Shown here piece after piece: positions 44,703 through 56,677 of a DNA stretch of 64,000 nt. Position 1 is the stretch's first letter. Each line of letters begins with the position of its first letter. The stretch is from Cobetia sp. cqz5-12 (GTDB lineage Bacteria; Pseudomonadota; Gammaproteobacteria; Pseudomonadales; Halomonadaceae). The notes below the pieces were generated by a model. That model was not told the DNA's origin, did no database searches, and saw only the letters and a list, made by a program, of their open reading frames with translations. A program made the position numbers and the translations under genes. The stretch is taken from positions 2,881,876 through 2,945,875 of the forward strand of contig NZ_CP044522.1 of the NCBI RefSeq assembly GCF_016495405.1, read 5' to 3'.

Positions 44703-44751
44703 GAGCATGGTCACCCGCTCAGGGAGCGGCGGGTGATATCAGGCAATGGCC

Positions 44752-45108
44752 TCAGTGATCATCATCATGATCATCGTGGTCATCATGCTCTTCAAGACGC
44801 TGATGTGCGTGCGTCTCGCCGTCGTACTCATCCACTCGGGCCTTGAGCTTCTGACCTGGGCGGAATGTCACCACGCGACGCGCGGAGATCGGAATCTCCT
44901 CGCCTGTCTTGGGATTGCGCCCCGGACGTTCGCGCTTGTCACGCAGATCGAAGTTGCCGAAACCGGACAGCTTCACCTGTTCATTTTCCCGCAGGCAACC
45001 GCGAATCTCGTCGAAGAATACCTCTACCATCGACTTGGCTTCGCGCTTGGACATGCCGAGTTCTGCGTGCAGATGCTCGGCAAGTTCCGCCTTGGTCAAC
45101 GCTCCCAT
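44752..45108 (-). CDS. ihfA: Integration host factor alpha subunit with His/Asp-rich tail
   Basis: 118 residues from the ATG at 45108, chosen for GAGGGAG upstream and the family start (ALTKAEL); an ATG at 45138 overlapping the pheT stop (ATGA) is possible. The core [22 protein letters not shown] matches IhfA. After residue 98 comes an added tail with His100, 102, 108, 111, 114 and 118 among seven or more Asp, absent from the 99-residue E. coli protein. It could bind metal, by inference only. The gene ends the thrS to ihfA operon. Confidence 0.94.
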   Translation of the reverse strand: MGALTKAELAEHLHAELGMSKREAKSMVEVFFDEIRGCLRENEQVKLSGFGNFDLRDKRERPGRNPKTGEEIPISARRVVTFRPGQKLKARVDEYDGETHAHQRLEEHDDHDDHDDDH

Positions 45109-45134
45109 GTCCGCTCCCTCGTTCAAGTGGCGAC

Positions 45135-47519
45135 TCATGCTCTCAGCGCCGCCCCGAAACGTGTGTGGCCATCGGTGACGATCGCATCGACTAACTGATT
45201 GATTTCCTCATCATTCAGCGTGCGCGAAGGATGCTGCCAGGTCAAGCCCAGGGCGAGCGACTTGTGACCATCGGCTACCCCCTGGCCCTGATAGACGTCA
45301 AACAGGCGCAGGTCCGTCAGCCATTCACCGGCTTGCGAACGGATGGCGTCGAGCAGCGACTGCACGTGCACGCCCTCCTCGACCACGAAGGCCAGATCAC
45401 GACGTACTTCCGGATACTTGGAGAGCGGTGCGAAGCGCGGCAGACGACCCGCACAGGCAGCGGCCAGCGTGATCTCGAACACGAACACCTCGACCTTCAG
45501 GCCAAGCTCAGCGCGCGCCGCCGGGTGCAGGGCACCCATCCAGCCCGCCGGCTCGCCATTGAAGAACAGCTGAGCGCACTGGCCCGGGTGCAGTGCCGGA
45601 TGCTCGGCGGCTTCGAAGCGCCAGGCACCCAGATTGCCGCCCAGTGCCAGCAGTGCCTCGACATCGCCCTTGAGATCGAAGAAATCGACCTTGTCACGAC
45701 CGCCATTCCAGCCTTCCGGCAGACGGGCGCCGGTGATCAGACCGCCGATCATCGGCGTCTGCTCGAGGGAGTCCAGCTCACCACGGAACACCAGACCGGT
45801 CTCGAACAAGCGCACGCGCGACTGCTGACGATTGAGGTTGTGGCTCAGCGCCTTGACCAACCCCGGCAGCAACGAGCTGCGCATGACGGCCATGTCGCTG
45901 GAAATCGGGTTGGCCAGTGCCGGCGCCACGCCGTGCGGGTCCAGCGTCTTCTGCAGCTCAGGGGCGACGAAGCTGTAGCTGATCGCTTCCTGATAGCCCC
46001 GCGCCACCAGCTGACGGCGCAGGCTGGTCAACGGCTGGGTGGTCTCATTGGCCACGGCCGGTGCCAGGCGCGCGTTCGGGCGGCTGACCGGCAGATTGTT
46101 GTAACCATGAATGCGCGCCAGCTCTTCGATCAGGTCAGCCTCGATGCTGACATCAAAGCGCCAGCTCGGCACCGTTACCTGCCATTGGCTGTCGCCATCG
46201 GCCGCAACCTGCATGCCCAGACGCTCGAGAATCTCGACGATCTCGGCATCCGGCAGTGCCATGCCCAGCGTGCGCTCGACACTGGCGCCGCTCAGGCTGA
46301 CGACAGCGGCCTTGGGCAGCTCTGCATCGCTGGCGACCTCGATGATCGGGCCCGGCTTGCCACCGGTGATCTCGAGCAGCAGGGCTGTCGCGCGCTCGAT
46401 GGCGTCACGCTGCAGCTGTGCGTCCACACCACGCTCGAAACGATGCGAGCTGTCGGTGTGCAGGCCGTAGCTGCGCGCCTTGCCAGCGACGCTCAACGGC
46501 GCGAAGAAGGCCGCTTCGAAGAAGATGTCGCGCGTCTCGGCGTTCACGCCACTGCCTTCGCCGCCCATCACGCCAGCGATGGCCAGCGGGCCCTTCTCGT
46601 CGGCGATGACCAGGGTGTCGTCACGCAGCGCGACTTCCTGACCGTCGAGCAGCGTCAGTGGCTCTTCAGCCGCTGCCATACGCACCTCGATACCACCGTT
46701 CAGGCGTGCCAGATCAAAGGCGTGCATCGGTTGGCCGAGCTCGAGCAGCACGTAGTTGGTGACATCGACGACGGGGTCGATGCTGCGGATACCACTGCGA
46801 CGCAGACGCTCTTCAAGCCACAGCGGAGAGGTCGCGGCGACGTTGACGTCACGCACCACACGCCCCAGATAGCGCGGGCAGGCCTCTGGCGCGCTGACGG
46901 TGACAGGGAAGGTGTCATCGATCTGGGCGGCGACCGGCGCGATGCTCGGCGCCGTGACGGCAAGACGGTTGAGCACGCCGACTTCGCGCGCCAGCCCCTT
47001 GACGCTCAGGCAGTCGCCACGGTTCGGGGTCAGATCGACCTCGATGGCATTGTCATCAAGATTCAGGAATTCGCGGGCATCACGGCCCACCGGCGCGTCC
47101 GCGGCCAGCACCATGATGCCGTCGGAGGCCTCGGCTTCCAGGCCCAGCTCGGAGGCACCACAGATCATGCCGCGGGATTCGACACCGCGCAGTTTGGCCT
47201 TGCGAATCTTGAAGTCGCCCGGAAGCTTCGCGCCGACTTGAGCGAAGAGCACCTTCTGGCCAGCGGCGACATTCGGCGCACCACACACGACCTGCACCAG
47301 CGCACCGCTGCCATCATCCACCTGGCAAACATTGAGGCGATCGGCCTCCGGATGCGGTTGCTTGTCCTTGACCTCGGCCACGACCACACCGGTGAACTCA
47401 CCGGCGACCGGTTCGATACCATCGACTTCCAGACCAGCCATGGTGACCTGATCGGCCAGCTGCTGGGTGCTCAGTTCCGGCGACACCCACTCACGCAGCC
47501 ACTGTTCGGAAAATTTCAT
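45135..47519 (-). CDS. pheT: Phenylalanine-tRNA ligase beta subunit
   Basis: 794 residues, normal length. N-terminal tRNA-binding domain (about 39-150), the B3/B4 editing domain, B5, and the C-terminal ferredoxin-fold anticodon-binding domain (about 700-794, ending near [16 protein letters not shown]) are in order. With PheS it charges tRNA-Phe and edits Tyr-tRNA-Phe. It lies 56 bp behind pheS and overlaps the possible long ihfA start. Confidence 0.96.
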   Translation of the reverse strand: MKFSEQWLREWVSPELSTQQLADQVTMAGLEVDGIEPVAGEFTGVVVAEVKDKQPHPEADRLNVCQVDDGSGALVQVVCGAPNVAAGQKVLFAQVGAKLPGDFKIRKAKLRGVESRGMICGASELGLEAEASDGIMVLAADAPVGRDAREFLNLDDNAIEVDLTPNRGDCLSVKGLAREVGVLNRLAVTAPSIAPVAAQIDDTFPVTVSAPEACPRYLGRVVRDVNVAATSPLWLEERLRRSGIRSIDPVVDVTNYVLLELGQPMHAFDLARLNGGIEVRMAAAEEPLTLLDGQEVALRDDTLVIADEKGPLAIAGVMGGEGSGVNAETRDIFFEAAFFAPLSVAGKARSYGLHTDSSHRFERGVDAQLQRDAIERATALLLEITGGKPGPIIEVASDAELPKAAVVSLSGASVERTLGMALPDAEIVEILERLGMQVAADGDSQWQVTVPSWRFDVSIEADLIEELARIHGYNNLPVSRPNARLAPAVANETTQPLTSLRRQLVARGYQEAISYSFVAPELQKTLDPHGVAPALANPISSDMAVMRSSLLPGLVKALSHNLNRQQSRVRLFETGLVFRGELDSLEQTPMIGGLITGARLPEGWNGGRDKVDFFDLKGDVEALLALGGNLGAWRFEAAEHPALHPGQCAQLFFNGEPAGWMGALHPAARAELGLKVEVFVFEITLAAACAGRLPRFAPLSKYPEVRRDLAFVVEEGVHVQSLLDAIRSQAGEWLTDLRLFDVYQGQGVADGHKSLALGLTWQHPSRTLNDEEINQLVDAIVTDGHTRFGAALRA

Positions 47520-47575
47520 CTTGCTGTCCTGTTCCGTAAGTTCACGCCCTCAAGGCGCGATACGTGAATGAGTGC

Positions 47576-48700
<1,125 letters not shown>

Positions 48701-48800
48701 TCACACAGACGATCGCGCCCTTGCCAGAGACCGGCCCACAACGCGGCCAATCCCGTTCATGTCACTGCTGACCCACCGCCGATTCTCTGACGGCAGGCCA

Positions 48801-48837
48801 AACAAAAACAGGGGAAGAGCGGCTGCTCTTCCCCTGT
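48801..48837 (-). terminator. Terminator or attenuator between rplT and pheS
   Basis: A 13-bp stem ACAGGGGAAGAGC/GCTCTTCCCCTGT with a four-base loop, followed on the minus strand by TTTTGTTT. In the rest of the 358-bp gap (48596-48953) there is a second perfect hairpin (GCCGACCC/GGGTCGGC, 48658-48675). No phenylalanine-rich leader peptide was found. Confidence 0.85.
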
Positions 48838-48953
48838 GACGTAACACGTCATCTCGATACCGCCTGAGTTGCCCAATGCAAGCATTCGACAGTCACTGCC
48901 CGATTCGCCGCCTGAGCGGCTCGCCGGGTCTGGGCGATATCTGATCCGGTCAC

Positions 48954-49307
48954 TTACTGAGCAGCCTTGGCCTTCTCGACGATGGCAGCAAAGGCAGCTT
49001 TTTCGTGAACCGCGATATCGGCGAGGACCTTGCGGTCGATCTCGATATTGGCCTTCTTCAGGCCAGCGATGAAGCGGCTGTAGGACATGCCATTGATGCG
49101 GGCCGCAGCGTTGATACGCGCGATCCACAGGGCACGGAACTGACGCTTGCGGACACGACGGTCACGGTAAGCGTACTGGCCGGCCTTGATGACAGCCTGC
49201 TTGGCTACGCGGAAGACGCGTGAACGCGCTCCGTAGTAACCCTTGGCCTGCTTCATGATCTTCTTGTGACGGCGACGTGCGACGACGCCACGCTTGACGC
49301 GGGACAT
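48954..49307 (-). CDS. rplT: Ribosomal protein bL20
   Basis: 117 residues. The basic N-terminus [28 protein letters not shown] and the C-terminal globular part are standard for L20, which binds 23S rRNA early in large-subunit assembly and in E. coli represses its own operon. It follows rpmI by 45 bp in the usual infC-rpmI-rplT order. Confidence 0.97.
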   Translation of the reverse strand: MSRVKRGVVARRRHKKIMKQAKGYYGARSRVFRVAKQAVIKAGQYAYRDRRVRKRQFRALWIARINAAARINGMSYSRFIAGLKKANIEIDRKVLADIAVHEKAAFAAIVEKAKAAQ

Positions 49308-49352
49308 AGCGTACTCCTGATATTAAGAAAGTTGGACCGAGGTAAGGACGGC

Positions 49353-49547
49353 TTACAGGTTCGGCAGCATGCGCTGGATCAGCGCCTTGTCTGCAGCGTG
49401 AACCTGCTTCATGCCACGCAGCTGACGCTTACGCTTGGTCGACTTCTTGGTCAGGATGTGGCTACGGAAGGACTGCTTGTGCTTGAAGCCGTTGGCAGTC
49501 TTCTTGAAGCGCTTGGCAGCGCCGCGGTTAGTCTTGATCTTCGGCAT
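49353..49547 (-). CDS. rpmI: Ribosomal protein bL35
   Basis: 64 residues, highly basic, with [24 protein letters not shown] at the N-terminus (read in two halves) and a [11 protein letters not shown] segment. It is a small large-subunit protein. It lies between infC and rplT on the same strand, 100 bp beyond infC with a small hairpin between. Confidence 0.97.
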   Translation of the reverse strand: MPKIKTNRGAAKRFKKTANGFKHKQSFRSHILTKKSTKRKRQLRGMKQVHAADKALIQRMLPNL

Positions 49548-49591
49548 GAGTATTAACTCCGCTCGGTTTCTTGAGAAAATCCAGGGCCGAC

Positions 49592-49617
49592 AAAAAGAGC
49601 CACGCCCGCAGGCGTGA
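49592..49617 (-). terminator. Weak hairpin with T-run between infC and rpmI
   Basis: CACGCC/GGCGTG stem with loop of four; on the minus strand it is followed by CTCTTTTTG. It may tune expression of rpmI-rplT relative to infC, where E. coli has L20-based control. Confidence 0.5.
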
Positions 49618-49647
49618 CCCTGAAATGTCCGTTTTACTGCCTATGGA

Positions 49648-50187
49648 TCACTTCTTTTTCGGCGCGAGAATCATGATCATCTGACGGCCTTCCATTTTCG
49701 GGAAGGACTCGACGGTCACGAGCTCCGAGAGATCGCCGGCGATCCGTTCCATCAGCTTACGGCCGATGTCCTGGTGCGCCATTTCGCGACCACGGAAGCG
49801 CAAGGTAACCTTACCCTTGTCTCCGCCTTCGATGAAGCGAGTCAGGTTGCGCAGCTTGACCTGATAATCGCCCTCATCGGTACCAGGACGGAATTTGACT
49901 TCCTTGACCTGGATCTGTTTCTGCTTCTTCTTCTGCAGATTCTTCTGTTTCTTCTCGTCGAAAAGAAACTTGCCGTAATCCATGATCTTGCAGACGATGG
50001 GATCGGCATTGGAAATCTGGACGAGGTCGAGCCCTGCCTCTTCGGCCTTGACAAGCGCATCTTTGGTTGACACTACGCCAACCTGCTCGCCATCTGCGTC
50101 GATGAGGCGGACTTCGTCCGCACGAATACGGTCATTGATGGGAGCCCGCTTTTCCTGGGGGCGTCCGCGCTGATTATTCCGCTTGAT
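49648..50187 (-). CDS. infC: Translation initiation factor IF-3, AUC start
   Basis: 179 residues if translation begins at the ATC at 50185-50187, against 180 in E. coli. An ordinary start would give only 141 residues (GTG/ATG near 50073) and lose the conserved N-terminal [21 protein letters not shown] segment, which is fully open upstream. GGAG at 50196-50199 stands eight bases before the ATC. E. coli infC uses AUU, through which IF-3 represses itself; AUC would serve the same way. An ACG directly upstream is a less likely alternative. The gene follows thrS by 34 bp. Confidence 0.93.
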   Translation of the reverse strand: MKRNNQRGRPQEKRAPINDRIRADEVRLIDADGEQVGVVSTKDALVKAEEAGLDLVQISNADPIVCKIMDYGKFLFDEKKQKNLQKKKQKQIQVKEVKFRPGTDEGDYQVKLRNLTRFIEGGDKGKVTLRFRGREMAHQDIGRKLMERIAGDLSELVTVESFPKMEGRQMIMILAPKKK

Positions 50188-50221
50188 CGTTGCGTCTCCG
50201 TTTGGCTGAAATTCGTTACTG

Positions 50222-52120
50222 TCAGACCTGTTCTTCCTTCAGGCGTTCCATGAACTCTGAAACTTTCATGGTGCCGAGGTCTTCACCGGAACGGGTTCTG
50301 ACAGCTACTGCATCAGCTTCCACTTCCTTGTCGCCAACGACGATGAGGTAAGGAACCTTCTGCAGAGTATGCTCACGGATTTTAAAGCCGATCTTCTCGT
50401 TCCTCAAGTCTGCTTTGACACGGATGTCATGTTTCTCGAGGCGGGAGACCAGATCCTTGGCATATTCTGCCTGGGAATCCGTGATATTCATTACGACAAC
50501 CTGCTCCGGGGCGAGCCAGAATGGCATCGCGCCTGCGTGGTGCTCGATCAGGATGCCGAGGAAGCGCTCGAAGGAGCCGAGAATCGCGCGGTGCAACATG
50601 ACCGGCATGCGACGCTCTCCACTTTCATCGACAAACTGGGCACTGAGACGCTCAGGCAGATTGAAGTCGAGCTGTAGAGTACCACACTGCCAGACACGAT
50701 TCAGACAATCTCGCAGAGAGAATTCAATCTTTGGTCCATAGAAAGCGCCCTCACCCGGCTGCAGCTCCCACGGCAGGCCAGTCGCATCCAGTGCTGCCTG
50801 CAGACCGGCTTCGGCCTTGTCCCACGCTTCCGGCTCACCGATGAAGGATTCCGGACGGGTGGAGAGCTTCAGCTCGACATCTTCGAAGCCGAACTGACGA
50901 TAGACTTCCAGCGTCAGACGGATGAAGTCCTCGGCCTCGGACTCGACCTGATTCTCGGTACAGAAGATGTGGGCGTCATCCTGGGTGAAGCCACGCACAC
51001 GCATCAGGCCATGCAGAGAACCGGACGGCTCGTTGCGATGGCAGGAGCCGAACTCGGCCAGACGCAGCGGCAGATCACGGTAGCTCTTCAGGCCTTGATT
51101 GAAGACCTGGACGTGACACGGGCAGTTCATCGGCTTGACCGCGTATTCGCGCTTCTCGGACTCGGTGGTGAACATCAGCTCGTTGTAATGCCCCCAGTGC
51201 CCGGACTTCTTCCACAGCGAAAGGTCGACCACCTGCGGCGTCTTGATCTCCTGGTAGCCGTTGGCACGCTGGATACGGCGCATGTACTGCTCGAGCACCT
51301 GGTACATGGTCCAGCCATTCGGGTGCCAGAACACCATGCCCGGCGCTTCTTCCTGCATATGGAAGAGATCCAGCTTCTTGGCCAGCTTGCGGTGATCGCG
51401 CTTCTCGGCTTCCTCGAGACGCTTGAGGTAGGCCTTGAGCTGCTTCTTGTCCGGCCAGGCGGTGCCATAGATACGGGTCAGCATCGGCTTGGTGGAATCA
51501 CCACGCCAGTAGGCACCGGCCAGCTTGAGCAGCTGGAAGTGCTTGAGGTGGCGGGTATTCGGCACGTGCGGGCCGCGGCACATGTCGGTGTATTCTTCGT
51601 GGTGGTAAAGGCGGATGGTGTCACCTTCGCCGATGCCCTCGATGATCTCCTGCTTGTACGGCTCATCGCGCTTATCAAAGGCGGCCATGGCCTGGTCACG
51701 CGAGACATACTCACGCACCACATCGTACTCGCTGTCGATCAGCTGCTTCATGCGTTTCTCGATGGTCTCGAGATCTTCCGGGGTGATCGAACGGCCGAAA
51801 TCGATGTCGTAATAGAAACCGTCATCGATGACCGGGCCGATGGCCATCTTGGCCTCCGGGTAGAGCTGCTTGACGGCATGACCGATCAGGTGCGCGCAGG
51901 AGTGACGAATCACGTCCAGGCCTTCCGCATCACGCGCCGTGAGAATGGCGACGTTGGCGTCTTCGGTGATCATGTCAGCGGCATCGACCTCGACGCCATT
52001 GATCTTGCCGGCCACACAGGCCTTGGCAAGACCGGGGCCGATGGACTCGGCCAGCTGCATCACGGAAATCGGGGTATCGAAGGTACGCTGGCTGCCGTCA
52101 GGCAGAGTAACGATAGGCAT
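50222..52120 (-). CDS. thrS: Threonine-tRNA ligase
   Basis: 632 residues from the ATG at 52120 behind AAGGAATTC. It has the N-terminal TGS domain (1-62), the editing domain with [16 protein letters not shown], the class II core with zinc ligands in MNCPCH, and the anticodon-binding domain. It charges tRNA-Thr and clears Ser-tRNA-Thr. It opens the operon thrS-infC-rpmI-rplT-pheS-pheT-ihfA, the standard gammaproteobacterial order. Confidence 0.97.
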   Translation of the reverse strand: MPIVTLPDGSQRTFDTPISVMQLAESIGPGLAKACVAGKINGVEVDAADMITEDANVAILTARDAEGLDVIRHSCAHLIGHAVKQLYPEAKMAIGPVIDDGFYYDIDFGRSITPEDLETIEKRMKQLIDSEYDVVREYVSRDQAMAAFDKRDEPYKQEIIEGIGEGDTIRLYHHEEYTDMCRGPHVPNTRHLKHFQLLKLAGAYWRGDSTKPMLTRIYGTAWPDKKQLKAYLKRLEEAEKRDHRKLAKKLDLFHMQEEAPGMVFWHPNGWTMYQVLEQYMRRIQRANGYQEIKTPQVVDLSLWKKSGHWGHYNELMFTTESEKREYAVKPMNCPCHVQVFNQGLKSYRDLPLRLAEFGSCHRNEPSGSLHGLMRVRGFTQDDAHIFCTENQVESEAEDFIRLTLEVYRQFGFEDVELKLSTRPESFIGEPEAWDKAEAGLQAALDATGLPWELQPGEGAFYGPKIEFSLRDCLNRVWQCGTLQLDFNLPERLSAQFVDESGERRMPVMLHRAILGSFERFLGILIEHHAGAMPFWLAPEQVVVMNITDSQAEYAKDLVSRLEKHDIRVKADLRNEKIGFKIREHTLQKVPYLIVVGDKEVEADAVAVRTRSGEDLGTMKVSEFMERLKEEQV

Positions 52121-52457
52121 GAAGAATTCCTTGCGTTCAGTGGTGGCCCTTACCAAGGGTCACGTGAAGCGAATTTGGCCGAACGCGGGGCGTCGGCTCG
52201 AAATGAGGGCAATGACGATCACACCCCTCACGTCATTGACCCCGGCCTACAATGCCTGGGGCGCCGCCCACTGCCCCATGCTGATCGAGCGACCAGGCAG
52301 GGTATGGACACATGACGCGGGAACATGAACGAGGCAAGACCTTAGCAGCCCGTTCAAAAGTCGTAAAGATACGCTTGGCCACTGAAGGTCATGCATGACA
52401 AGAACGCAGACGGGGCGCCCTGAGGCGCCCCGTCTGATTCAGCTTACCGCGATCGGC
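52121..52457. other. Gap between thrS and the OmpA-like lipoprotein gene
   Basis: About 340 bp. The left part must hold the thrS promoter and leader; no thrS operator stem-loops like those of E. coli were recognized. At 52408-52435 a 12-bp stem (AGACGGGGCGCC/GGCGCCCCGTCT) lies 22 bp beyond the lipoprotein stop and probably ends its transcript, though the T-run is poor. No gene is seen. Confidence 0.55.
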
Positions 52458-53333
52458 TTACTTGACTTCAGCAAGCTCGACACGACGGTTTTCGGCACGG
52501 CCTGCAGCGGTATCGTTGCTGGCGACCGGCTGCTCTTCACCGTAACCCACAGTCTGGATACGGTTGGCGCCAACACCTTCGGAAGCCAGGTAGGCCTTCA
52601 CGGAGTCAGCACGCTTCTGAGACAGCTGCTTGTTGTAGGAGTCAGAACCCACGGAGTCAGTGTGACCTTCGACGCGAACGCGGACGTTCTCGTTGGAGAC
52701 CAGCTTGGCCGCCACACCGTTCAGCACTTTCTCGGCGTTGGCAGTCAGCTTGGCGGAGTCGAACTCGAAGTTCACGTCACGCAGGACGAGGTCAGCGACG
52801 CAGCCCAGGGCATTGACCTTGGCACCGGCCGGGGTGTTCGGGCACTGGTCCTGGTAGTCCGGCACGCCGTCACCGTCGGAATCGAGCGGGCAGCCTTTCG
52901 CGTCAACAGTGACGCCGGCCGGGGTACCCGGGCACTGGTCCTTGTAGTCAGCAACGCCGTCACCGTCGGTGTCCAGCGGGCAGCCTTTCGCATCAACAGC
53001 GACGCCTGCCGGAGTCCCCGGGCATTCGTCACGGTCGTTCGGCACGCCGTCGCCATCGTCGTCCATGGACTTCGGAGCATCGTCTGCACACAGCAGTGCG
53101 CCAGCGGTCGCGCCGCCGACAGCACCCAGAGAAGCGCCGGTGTCTTCGTCGCTGTCGCCAGAGACGCCGTAACCAATCCCGCCACCGATCAGGCCACCGG
53201 CCAGACCGCAGACGAACGGCTGGCTGTACCAGGGCTTCTCAGCAGATGAAGACTGGGAAGCAGAGCTTGCGCAGCCAGACAGGCCAACAACCAATGCAGA
53301 ACCCAGAACCAGGCCAGTCGTAGATCTTTTCAT
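52458..53333 (-). CDS. OmpA-family outer-membrane lipoprotein with TSP3 repeats
   Basis: 291 residues from the ATG at 53333 behind AAGGAG. A lipobox LSGC gives lipidated Cys21. A glycine-rich segment (about 40-85) with GLIGGGIGYGVSG follows, then three calcium-binding type-3 thrombospondin repeats (DDDGDGVPND, DTDGDGVADY, DSDGDGVPDY), then an OmpA peptidoglycan-binding domain (about 185-285, with EGHTDSVGSDSYN and RAENRRVEL). It probably ties the outer membrane to peptidoglycan. It is single-gene, with its own promoter region and hairpin. Confidence 0.9.
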   Translation of the reverse strand: MKRSTTGLVLGSALVVGLSGCASSASQSSSAEKPWYSQPFVCGLAGGLIGGGIGYGVSGDSDEDTGASLGAVGGATAGALLCADDAPKSMDDDGDGVPNDRDECPGTPAGVAVDAKGCPLDTDGDGVADYKDQCPGTPAGVTVDAKGCPLDSDGDGVPDYQDQCPNTPAGAKVNALGCVADLVLRDVNFEFDSAKLTANAEKVLNGVAAKLVSNENVRVRVEGHTDSVGSDSYNKQLSQKRADSVKAYLASEGVGANRIQTVGYGEEQPVASNDTAAGRAENRRVELAEVK

Positions 53334-53363
53334 GTAAGACTCCTTCTTAACACAGCGCAATAT

Positions 53364-53395
53364 GTAACGAGGGTGTTACGTATCGACTCAGTATA
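53364..53395 (-). promoter_or_regulatory. Candidate promoter and operator of the OmpA-like gene
   Basis: TATACT on the minus strand at 53390-53395 could be the -10. Just downstream is an inverted repeat GTAAC-N6-GTTAC (53364-53379), and CGTTAC recurs nearby. The -35 is weak. Confidence 0.4.
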
Positions 53396-53610
53396 AGAGC
53401 CGAACTCGTTACGATGAAAGGAATTTTATTCAAATCTTCCTTTAAGAAGAAAGCACATGCAGGTGCGTCCTTCCAGCTCTGATCGGGTCTGTTTCCCTTG
53501 AAAACGGTACCGATCCTCAGGCATACGTTGAAGGAAAACAGTGTTTTTTGCAACGTCGAAAAACTTTGACACTAACTGTATCAGAATGGCGACGCTGTAA
53601 AACCCCTGTT

Positions 53611-54765
53611 TTACCCTCTTCCAAGGTGCTGGCGCACCAGCCCCTCGAAGATCTCGACGCCAGGCGTCAACAGCGTATCAGGAAAATCGTAATCGGGGTG
53701 GTGAAGCCCCGGCATTTCCTCACCAGCGCCAAATGTGAACATGGCGGCATGGCAGTCTCGTGCCAGCACGCCAAAGTCCTCGGACCAGCGATGCGCCTGA
53801 GGAAGTTCCACGCAATCAATACCTTGCTGTCGCGCTACACGGCGAATCATGTCATTCGCCTCGGGAGAATTCCAGGTCGCATCGAAGGTGTCACACCAGT
53901 CCACATCGATGCCCAGACGGTCTTCTTCCGCCTCGCTGCGCGCCAGTGAGACCGCCGCTTCAGCCAGTGCCTTCATCATGTCATCGCTTTCGGTGCGCAG
54001 GGTGACCATCACCTCGGCGTCGCCCGGCGAGGTGCCGAACGCGACCTCACCTAGCCGCGCATGGATCAGGGTCACCATCGCCAGTCCGGTCTCATCGGCA
54101 AATTGCAACGGCAGACGTGACAAGCCTTGCATGATGCGACACATGGCCATCGCCGGGCTGCGACCATTTTCCGGGTGAGCTGCATGCGCACAGAGCCCGG
54201 AAAGGCGCACGATCATGCCACGTGAAGCACAGGTGAAGGCATGGTCGCGCACACTGACCTCCCCGAGAGGGCGCCCCGGCAAGTTATGGCACGAGTAAAG
54301 ATGATCCGGCTTGAGTGCGGCAAAGGCCTTGCTACGCACGACGGCACGCGCACCTTCGCCGGTTTCCTCGGCGGGCTGGAAAAGCAACACTACCTCGCCC
54401 CTCGCGACTGGAGACGCCGCCAGGCGCTGCGCCACGCCCAGCATCCAGCTCATATGCCCGTCATGGCCGCACAGATGACCGACATGCGGATGACAGGAGG
54501 ACCAGTCACCACGCGGTGTCTCATCGATGGGCAGAGCATCCAGCTCACAGCGCAGCATGACGCGCGGGCCTGGCGCGGTACCGCGGAAGATGGCGGCCAG
54601 ACCATGCCCGCCCAGCCCGCTGACCACTTCAGCACCGGCCTCTCGCATCCAGCCGGCGATGCAGGCCGCCGTGGCGGCTTCCTGTCCGGAGAGTTCCGGT
54701 GAGCGGTGCAGCGCGTGACGCAGCTCAGCCAGCGGCGTGTCCAACAAGGAAAGTGTCGTGTTCAT
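53611..54765 (-). CDS. M20-family amidohydrolase
   Basis: 384 residues from the ATG at 54765, chosen for AGAGG upstream; an ATG at 54786 overlapping the stop of the gene before is possible. The fold is that of N-acyl-amino-acid and hippurate hydrolases (M20D): RHALHRSPELSGQE, metal-binding HVGHLCGHDGHM and AEETGEGARAVV, and a dimerization domain beginning near 180. It would cleave an N-acyl bond in the cytoplasm using two metal ions. The usual HCGHDGHM-type Cys is present. The substrate is not determinable. Confidence 0.88.
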   Translation of the reverse strand: MNTTLSLLDTPLAELRHALHRSPELSGQEAATAACIAGWMREAGAEVVSGLGGHGLAAIFRGTAPGPRVMLRCELDALPIDETPRGDWSSCHPHVGHLCGHDGHMSWMLGVAQRLAASPVARGEVVLLFQPAEETGEGARAVVRSKAFAALKPDHLYSCHNLPGRPLGEVSVRDHAFTCASRGMIVRLSGLCAHAAHPENGRSPAMAMCRIMQGLSRLPLQFADETGLAMVTLIHARLGEVAFGTSPGDAEVMVTLRTESDDMMKALAEAAVSLARSEAEEDRLGIDVDWCDTFDATWNSPEANDMIRRVARQQGIDCVELPQAHRWSEDFGVLARDCHAAMFTFGAGEEMPGLHHPDYDFPDTLLTPGVEIFEGLVRQHLGRG

Positions 54766-54785
54766 GCCTGCCTCTTGAAGACTCA

Positions 54786-55298
54786 TCAGGCGGCCTGCCC
54801 CAGATCTGCTGGCGAAGCGGGACGCTTGCGCCCCAGGTAATGCTGATACCAGAACTCCATGTTGCTCAGCACGCGACTCGCCGCCAGCTGCAGTGGCTCC
54901 GCCAGGGCTTCCTCGACGGCGATGCGCTCCTTGTCTTCAGCCAGGCGTTCACGCGGCGACAGCTCCTTGCGCGCCGAATGGGTATGCAGGTGTGACACCC
55001 GCCCATGCAGGACACCGAAGACCGAGAGCACCTCATCTTCGGCCAGCCTGGTATCGAGAATCTCGATCAGCACCTTGCAGCGAAGACCGCCCTCCACCAT
55101 ATCGACCTGCCCGGCCTGCATGGCGCGTGCGATGGCTTCGAGGCTTTCCAGACAGTTGGCACGCGCCTGGATGAGCTCTTGCTCGCGGCGCGCCTCACGC
55201 ACCTTGACCTCGCGGCGCAGCTTGAGAGCATAGAACGCCAATCCCGCGATGATGATGATCGCGATGACGGCCAGAATGATGCTGATAGTCAGGGACAT
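54786..55298 (-). CDS. DUF2489-like membrane-anchored protein
   Basis: 170 residues from the ATG at 55298 (GGAGAAAGGC upstream). One membrane segment (about 3-25) is followed by a basic coiled-coil stretch (KLRREVKVREARREQ) and a helical cytoplasmic domain with RANCLESLEAIARAMQ and a C-terminal NMEFWYQHYLGRKR. This resembles the DUF2489 family, whose function is not known. It is upstream of the amidohydrolase, which begins within or just after its stop, so they are probably co-transcribed. Confidence 0.7.
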   Translation of the reverse strand: MSLTISIILAVIAIIIIAGLAFYALKLRREVKVREARREQELIQARANCLESLEAIARAMQAGQVDMVEGGLRCKVLIEILDTRLAEDEVLSVFGVLHGRVSHLHTHSARKELSPRERLAEDKERIAVEEALAEPLQLAASRVLSNMEFWYQHYLGRKRPASPADLGQAA

Positions 55299-55543
55299 GC
55301 CTTTCTCCTGCGGTAAACAAGCCATGAGTATAGGGACTGCACACGCGACACCCAAGGCGGGGCACTGCGACCGATGACCACGTAGCCCGCCCTCGCCCAC
55401 GCCCTTCGTCAACAAGAGGCCCCGCATCAGGGATACGGAGCCAGTCGTGCCAGTCACTCTTGTACGCCTTGCTCTGTCGCACTCATGCTTCGCCCGATAC
55501 GCGAGTGGTCGAGCTGTCGGCGCAGATTTTCATCGTCTGGCCA

Positions 55544-56677
55544 TCAGCGCCCCGCCATCAAGGCCTCGAAACTGGCCTTGAGCTTGAAATTCTGTGCCTG
55601 ATGCGAGTAATTGCGTGCCAGGCTGGCCAGCGCAATGCTCAACGCTTGCGTGTCGCTCTCGAGCAGATGGCTGCAGCGCTCGGCCCACTGCTGTGGCGTG
55701 GACTCTGCCGCCATGACCAGCTCAGGGTAGTCATCGAGCAACTCGGCCGAGCCGACCCGCGCATTGAGCAGCACCGGCGCACCGCAGGCCATCGCCTCCA
55801 GCGCGACACGCCCGAATTCCTCGATATGGGCCGGCATCACGAACAGATCCAGCGCACCGTAGAGCGTCTCGACCTCGGGGATGGTCGAGCGCCAGATCAT
55901 GCGCTCGGCCACACCCGCCGCCTGCGCCTGCTGCTGATACGGCGCGGCATCATCCTTGCCTACCACCAGGAAGCGATAGCGGCCCGGTGAGGCCTGCTCC
56001 ATCAGCGCCGCCATCGCCACGAACCCTGCCACGTTGCGCTTGGTGAAGTTGCCGGATGACACCAGCCCGACCAGCAGCTCATCTTCGGCCACGCCCAATG
56101 CCTCACGCTGGGCGGTGCGCCCTGCGTGTGCACGCTCGACCGTGAATTGCTGCGGGTCATAGCCCGGATAGCTGATCTCGATTCGCTCGGGCGCGATACC
56201 ATAACGCGCCATCAGGTCCTCCCCCATCATGCGCGAATTGACCGCGACCTGACGGAACTTGCCCCCCTTGAGCACGTGATCATGAATCGCCGCCACTTCG
56301 TGGTCGCCAGGCAACTCACGGCCATGGATGCACTGCGAGGCAAGGTGCACACAATTGTGCAGATAGACGGTATCCGGGCTTTCGCAGTCACCATGACTGA
56401 TCAGGAGATCGGGCGCATGGCGGTTGGCCCAGGCCTGAACGCGGCGATTGAACCAGAAACGTCGATACGCCCCCTTGAAGGGCCACCGCCACAAGCGCAC
56501 CAGCTCCGCGCCGTGTGCACGAGCCAGTTCGGGCTTGCCGCGTTCGGCGAGAATCACCACGCGATAGCCCAGGGCGCGCAACGCATCCGCCTGCTCGAAG
56601 GCATTGCGGCTGGCACCGGTATTCTTCTCGACCTGACGAATGGCGATCGCGGCCAGCTTGCCTGCACCAGTGCTCAC
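55544..56677 (-). CDS. Glycosyltransferase family 4, LPS/envelope type
   Basis: 377 residues starting with GTG at 56677; GTGA overlaps the ugd stop by 4 bp. The acceptor domain has [18 protein letters not shown], and the donor domain has [16 protein letters not shown] and the motif region [21 protein letters not shown]. It would add a sugar, perhaps glucuronate given the neighbouring ugd, to an envelope glycan at the inner membrane. It is the last gene of galE...ept-ugd-GT4 on the minus strand. Donor assignment is inference. Confidence 0.84.
   Translation of the reverse strand: MSTGAGKLAAIAIRQVEKNTGASRNAFEQADALRALGYRVVILAERGKPELARAHGAELVRLWRWPFKGAYRRFWFNRRVQAWANRHAPDLLISHGDCESPDTVYLHNCVHLASQCIHGRELPGDHEVAAIHDHVLKGGKFRQVAVNSRMMGEDLMARYGIAPERIEISYPGYDPQQFTVERAHAGRTAQREALGVAEDELLVGLVSSGNFTKRNVAGFVAMAALMEQASPGRYRFLVVGKDDAAPYQQQAQAAGVAERMIWRSTIPEVETLYGALDLFVMPAHIEEFGRVALEAMACGAPVLLNARVGSAELLDDYPELVMAAESTPQQWAERCSHLLESDTQALSIALASLARNYSHQAQNFKLKASFEALMAGR

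Noticed and set aside
45231..47567. Very long open frame antisense to pheT, about 778 codons
   Set aside because: It is the reverse shadow of a conserved GC-rich gene; it has no ribosome site or family motifs.
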